From: an uncultured Collinsella sp.
GTDB lineage: Bacteria > Actinomycetota > Coriobacteriia > Coriobacteriales > Coriobacteriaceae
Reading direction: 5' to 3'
Length of the DNA stretch: 7,942 nt
Assembly: GCA_959599615.1 (NCBI GenBank)
Contig: CAUGKA010000089.1
Coordinates: 1-7,942, forward strand
Part shown: piece after piece, positions 5,744 through 7,942 of the stretch
Numbering within the stretch: the first letter of the stretch is position 1
Layout: each line of letters opens with the position of its first letter
Position numbers and translations under genes: made by a program
The notes under the pieces: generated by a model
What the model was told of the DNA's origin: nothing
The model's database searches: none
The model's input: the letters and a program-made list of their open reading frames with translations, nothing else

Positions 5744-7522
5744 ATGCAGCCCAAGCATTCTGCGATTGTCGCGGGCCTGACGCTGGCGCTTTCGTTTGGC
5801 GCCGTTACCGCATCCGCGCCCGCCGCCGCCGAGGAGCCCACGCCGGGCGTTGCCTCGGATGCCACCGATATTGATAAGGGTCTCTATACCCAGCAGTCCT
5901 TCTCGGGTGTGCTGAGGTCGGTCCAGGGCGTTTCGTTTGTTAACGTGACCCCCGAGATGAAGTACTTTACCAAGTACGAGAGCCATGGCAACTATAACCA
6001 GGGCTTTTCGTATGGCGACGGCTATAACGCGCTGGGCTATTACCAGTTCGACCGTCGATGGTCGCTCATTCCGTTTATGAAGCAGGCCTACAACTACAAC
6101 CCCGAAAAATACAGCATGCTCAAGGATGCGATTGATCGCGGCAGCGAGATTTCCAACACGAGCAATGCCATGTACGAGAACGGCCAGCTCACCGAGCTGG
6201 GCCGTATTGCGCAGGAGGCCTTCCAAGGTGCGTACAACACCGATCCTGTTGAGTTCTCAGCACTTCAAGATGCCTATGCGTATAACTCGTACTATGCGGT
6301 GACCGAGGCATGGCTCAAGAGCGGCTTGGGCATTGATATTTCGGGCCGCGCCGACTGCGTCAAGGGCATGGTGTGGAGCATCACCAACATGTGCGGCACC
6401 GGTGGCTGCAGGGACTTTTTCCGCTGGGCGAATCTTTCTAACGGTATGACTGATCGCGAGTTTGTGACGGCGCTTTCCAACAGCGTGGTCAATAACGTGG
6501 CGACCAAGTATTCGAGCCAGCCCCAGTATCATGAGGGCTGGAAGAACCGCTACCGCAACGAGCTGAAGGACTGCTTGGCTTATATCGCCGAGGATGAGGC
6601 TGCCGCTGCGACGCCCGTGCAGCCCGAGCCTACGCCGGCACCCTCGCCGACACCTGATTCGAATGACGACTCGAGTGACGATGCCAACGATGACAGGATG
6701 GATGCGCCCTCGACCGATACTGACGGTGATGGTTCTGCTGGTGGTACTACCAACGACGGCTCTACCTCGAACGGCTCCGATTCGAACGGCTCTGCTGCGG
6801 GCGATTCGTCTTCAAGCTCTGCCGGCAATACGGACAGCGACGCTTCTGGTTCGACCGGTGCTGGCACCTCTAACTCATCCACCGGCTCGAGCGATTCGTC
6901 CGCTGACACCGGCTCTAACAACGGCTCTGGCTCTGATGCAACACCTGATTCCGATGCTTCCAAGGACGACTCGAATAAGGTGCCGGACGCCCCCGTTGCT
7001 TCGCCGGACAAGAAGCCTTCTTTCTCCGTGCAGCTTGGTTCTACGCTGGGCTCTTCGCTGATGGCTGGCGTCAATAATGGCTCGACCCAGAACAAGGACA
7101 ACTCTGATCAGGTTTCCACGGAAAAGACCGAGGCCGCAAAGGGCGACTCCAAGGGCAAGGCTTCCGAAAAGGCTGAATCCGATAAGGGTCCTAGCTCTGA
7201 TGAGAAGGGCGACAAGTCCGGTCAGAAGAAGGACGAGAGCAAGACCGAGGGCGAAAAGAAACAGCCCGAAGACGACGACAAGAGCGGTGCTGACAACCAG
7301 GTCCAAGAGCAAAATGACTCCAAGACGGTGACCACTACAACCACGACGACTACAACGACCAAGTCATCTGGCGGTAACATGCCCAAGACGGGCGACCTTA
7401 TCGTTATGGCGAGCCTTGCCAGTGCAAGCTTGGCCACACTGGGCGCTACGTCTATCGTAAGTGGTAAGCATAAGCTCGATCAGCAGAAGAAAGCTTCTGG
7501 GGAGGACGGCTCGGAGGAGTAG
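5744..7522 (+). CDS. Secreted, sortase-anchored surface protein with lysozyme-like domain
   Basis: A 592-residue cell-wall protein. A signal peptide covers about residues 1-29, with probable cleavage after APAAA. Residues about 70-285 form a globular domain containing KYESHGNYNQG, GYNALGYYQFD and four cysteines (C205, C217, C222, C277). This pattern resembles lysozyme-like peptidoglycan hydrolase domains such as the VgrG3 C-terminal type, with E79 the candidate general acid; muralytic activity is inferred. A Pro-rich linker (291-304) and a Ser/Asp/Gly/Thr-rich stalk (about 305-413) lead to a short mixed segment and a Lys/Glu/Asp-rich region (about 459-527), then ten threonines (530-539). The sorting signal is MPKTG (546-550), followed by a hydrophobic segment (552-572) and a 20-residue tail starting SGKHK. 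Met replaces the usual Leu of LPxTG. The start at 5744 is supported by AGGGAGG (5732-5738) five bases upstream. A strong terminator follows. Confidence 0.85.
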   Translation: MQPKHSAIVAGLTLALSFGAVTASAPAAAEEPTPGVASDATDIDKGLYTQQSFSGVLRSVQGVSFVNVTPEMKYFTKYESHGNYNQGFSYGDGYNALGYYQFDRRWSLIPFMKQAYNYNPEKYSMLKDAIDRGSEISNTSNAMYENGQLTELGRIAQEAFQGAYNTDPVEFSALQDAYAYNSYYAVTEAWLKSGLGIDISGRADCVKGMVWSITNMCGTGGCRDFFRWANLSNGMTDREFVTALSNSVVNNVATKYSSQPQYHEGWKNRYRNELKDCLAYIAEDEAAAATPVQPEPTPAPSPTPDSNDDSSDDANDDRMDAPSTDTDGDGSAGGTTNDGSTSNGSDSNGSAAGDSSSSSAGNTDSDASGSTGAGTSNSSTGSSDSSADTGSNNGSGSDATPDSDASKDDSNKVPDAPVASPDKKPSFSVQLGSTLGSSLMAGVNNGSTQNKDNSDQVSTEKTEAAKGDSKGKASEKAESDKGPSSDEKGDKSGQKKDESKTEGEKKQPEDDDKSGADNQVQEQNDSKTVTTTTTTTTTTKSSGGNMPKTGDLIVMASLASASLATLGATSIVSGKHKLDQQKKASGEDGSEE

Positions 7523-7554
7523 CCTCTTGGTTGCTAGATAACTAAAGAGTTGGG

Positions 7555-7594
7555 ACGGGGTCCGGTGCGAATGCATCGGGCCCCGTTTTGTTGT
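7555..7594 (+). terminator. Rho-independent terminator after the surface protein
   Basis: A 14-base-pair stem pairs 7555-7568 with 7573-7586, including two G-U wobbles. It closes a GAAT loop and runs into TTTTGTTGT. The stem is GC-rich (ACGGGG paired with the CCCCGT side). It lies 32 bases after the surface protein stop and separates that gene from the next. Confidence 0.9.
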
Positions 7595-7599
7595 GCAAC
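7588..7599 (+). repeat. Second copy of the TTGTTGTGCAAC 12-mer
   Basis: Identical to 5659-5670, which lies upstream of the surface protein. This copy sits on the T-tract side of the terminator and about 125 bases before the AAA-ATPase-like gene. Here the palindrome is not complete on the right side, and no -10 box lies at a suitable distance, so its role, if any, may differ from the upstream copy. Confidence 0.5.
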
Positions 7600-7684
7600 G
7601 ATTAGTTATGCCCCCTCACACCTCTTGTTGCTACCGTTGCCCGATATGTTCGCACGGCGTCGTCGGTACGCGCGAGGCGGTCAT

Positions 7685-7690
7685 TACAAT
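7685..7690 (+). promoter_or_regulatory. Candidate -10 box for the AAA-ATPase-like gene
   Basis: TACAAT is a five-of-six match to the -10 consensus. It lies 34 bases before the GTG start, in the 202-base gap after the surface protein. I see no good -35 at 16-18 bases upstream, so the assignment is weak. Confidence 0.35.
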
Positions 7691-7724
7691 TGGCATCGTG
7701 CAGCGATTTAGGGGGAACGTTTTG

Positions 7725-7942
7725 GTGTCTGAACAGGCAAATGTTGATTGTGCTGCTGGCTTTGGCGTGCGCTTGATCGGCTGTGCCGACGATGCGGTTT
7801 TGCCCATTGGCATGCACGACTATGCGGAGGCCCTTGGTTGCTGCATGCTGGTTGACAAGACCATGTTTATTGCCGATGTGTTGGACTGCGACGCGTCCGT
7901 TGTGGTGTGCTGTCGACCCGAGGGTTTTGGCAAGAGCATGAA
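7725..7942 (+). CDS. AAA-ATPase_like family protein, N-terminal part only
   Basis: Only 72 codons are visible before the window ends. LPIGMHDYAEAL (26-37), VDKTMFIADVL (43-53) and CCRPEGFGKSM (62-72) match the layout of the AAA-ATPase_like family, in which a short LPIG segment and a YVDKT-type motif precede an RPRRFGKS-type P-loop. Family members are common in gut bacteria and usually carry a C-terminal PD-(D/E)XK nuclease-like domain; their function is poorly known. Here the P-loop reads RPEGFGKS, so the usual second and third residues after RP differ. The fragment is also rich in cysteine (seven of 72). The GTG at 7725 follows AGGGGG (7710-7715) by nine bases. A TTG one codon earlier is equally possible. 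An upstream terminator makes it an independent transcription unit. Confidence 0.75.
   Translation, partial: MSEQANVDCAAGFGVRLIGCADDAVLPIGMHDYAEALGCCMLVDKTMFIADVLDCDASVVVCCRPEGFGKSM

Noticed and set aside
6580..7101. Minus-strand open frame opposite the serine-rich stalk
   Set aside because: It is antisense to the low-complexity region, and its Glu/Pro/Ser/Val-rich product mirrors the repeat composition. There is no ribosome site or domain.

Overview
The window is high-GC Gram-positive chromosome, most likely a Coriobacteriia gut actinobacterium of the Collinsella type. This is inferred from the GC-rich coding regions, the SUF gene order, a sortase-type surface protein, and general resemblance of the proteins. 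I ran no database search.

Layout. Positions 1-4527 (minus strand) hold a compact SUF iron-sulfur cluster assembly operon, transcribed right to left as sufC-sufB-sufD-sufS. Spacing is very tight: 12 bases between sufC and sufB, a TAATG overlap between sufB and sufD, and an ATGA overlap between sufD and sufS. sufS runs off the left edge after 344 codons, so its catalytic-cysteine end and any sufU/sufE partner lie outside. Positions 4528-4751 are a divergent control region. Next come a plus-strand Rrf2/IscR-type regulator with three cysteines (4752-5183) and, 12 bases later, an orphan HI0074-type nucleotidyltransferase substrate-binding (HEPN-like) protein (5196-5615). A secreted, sortase-anchored protein with a lysozyme-like domain follows (5744-7522) and ends in a strong terminator. 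At the right edge is the start of a gene of the AAA-ATPase_like family (7725 to edge).

How the parts fit. The SUF genes encode the SufBC2D scaffold/ATPase and the cysteine desulfurase that build Fe-S clusters. The divergent Rrf2 protein is the obvious candidate Fe-S sensor controlling them. The intergenic region carries four alternating copies of TGGGACAA, forming two tandem 31-bp dyads, and a separate TTAGTC/GACTAA dyad over the proposed suf -35 box. The surface protein and the AAA-ATPase-like gene form a separate accessory stretch with variable composition. A 12-bp sequence (TTGTTGTGCAAC) occurs in the upstream regions of both.

Most noteworthy: the four-box operator, the CxxC N-terminal extension on SufS, the HEPN-like protein lacking an adjacent nucleotidyltransferase, and the lysozyme-like surface protein with an MPKTG sorting signal. 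I found no CRISPR array, tRNA, rRNA, insertion sequence or clearly new multi-gene defence system.
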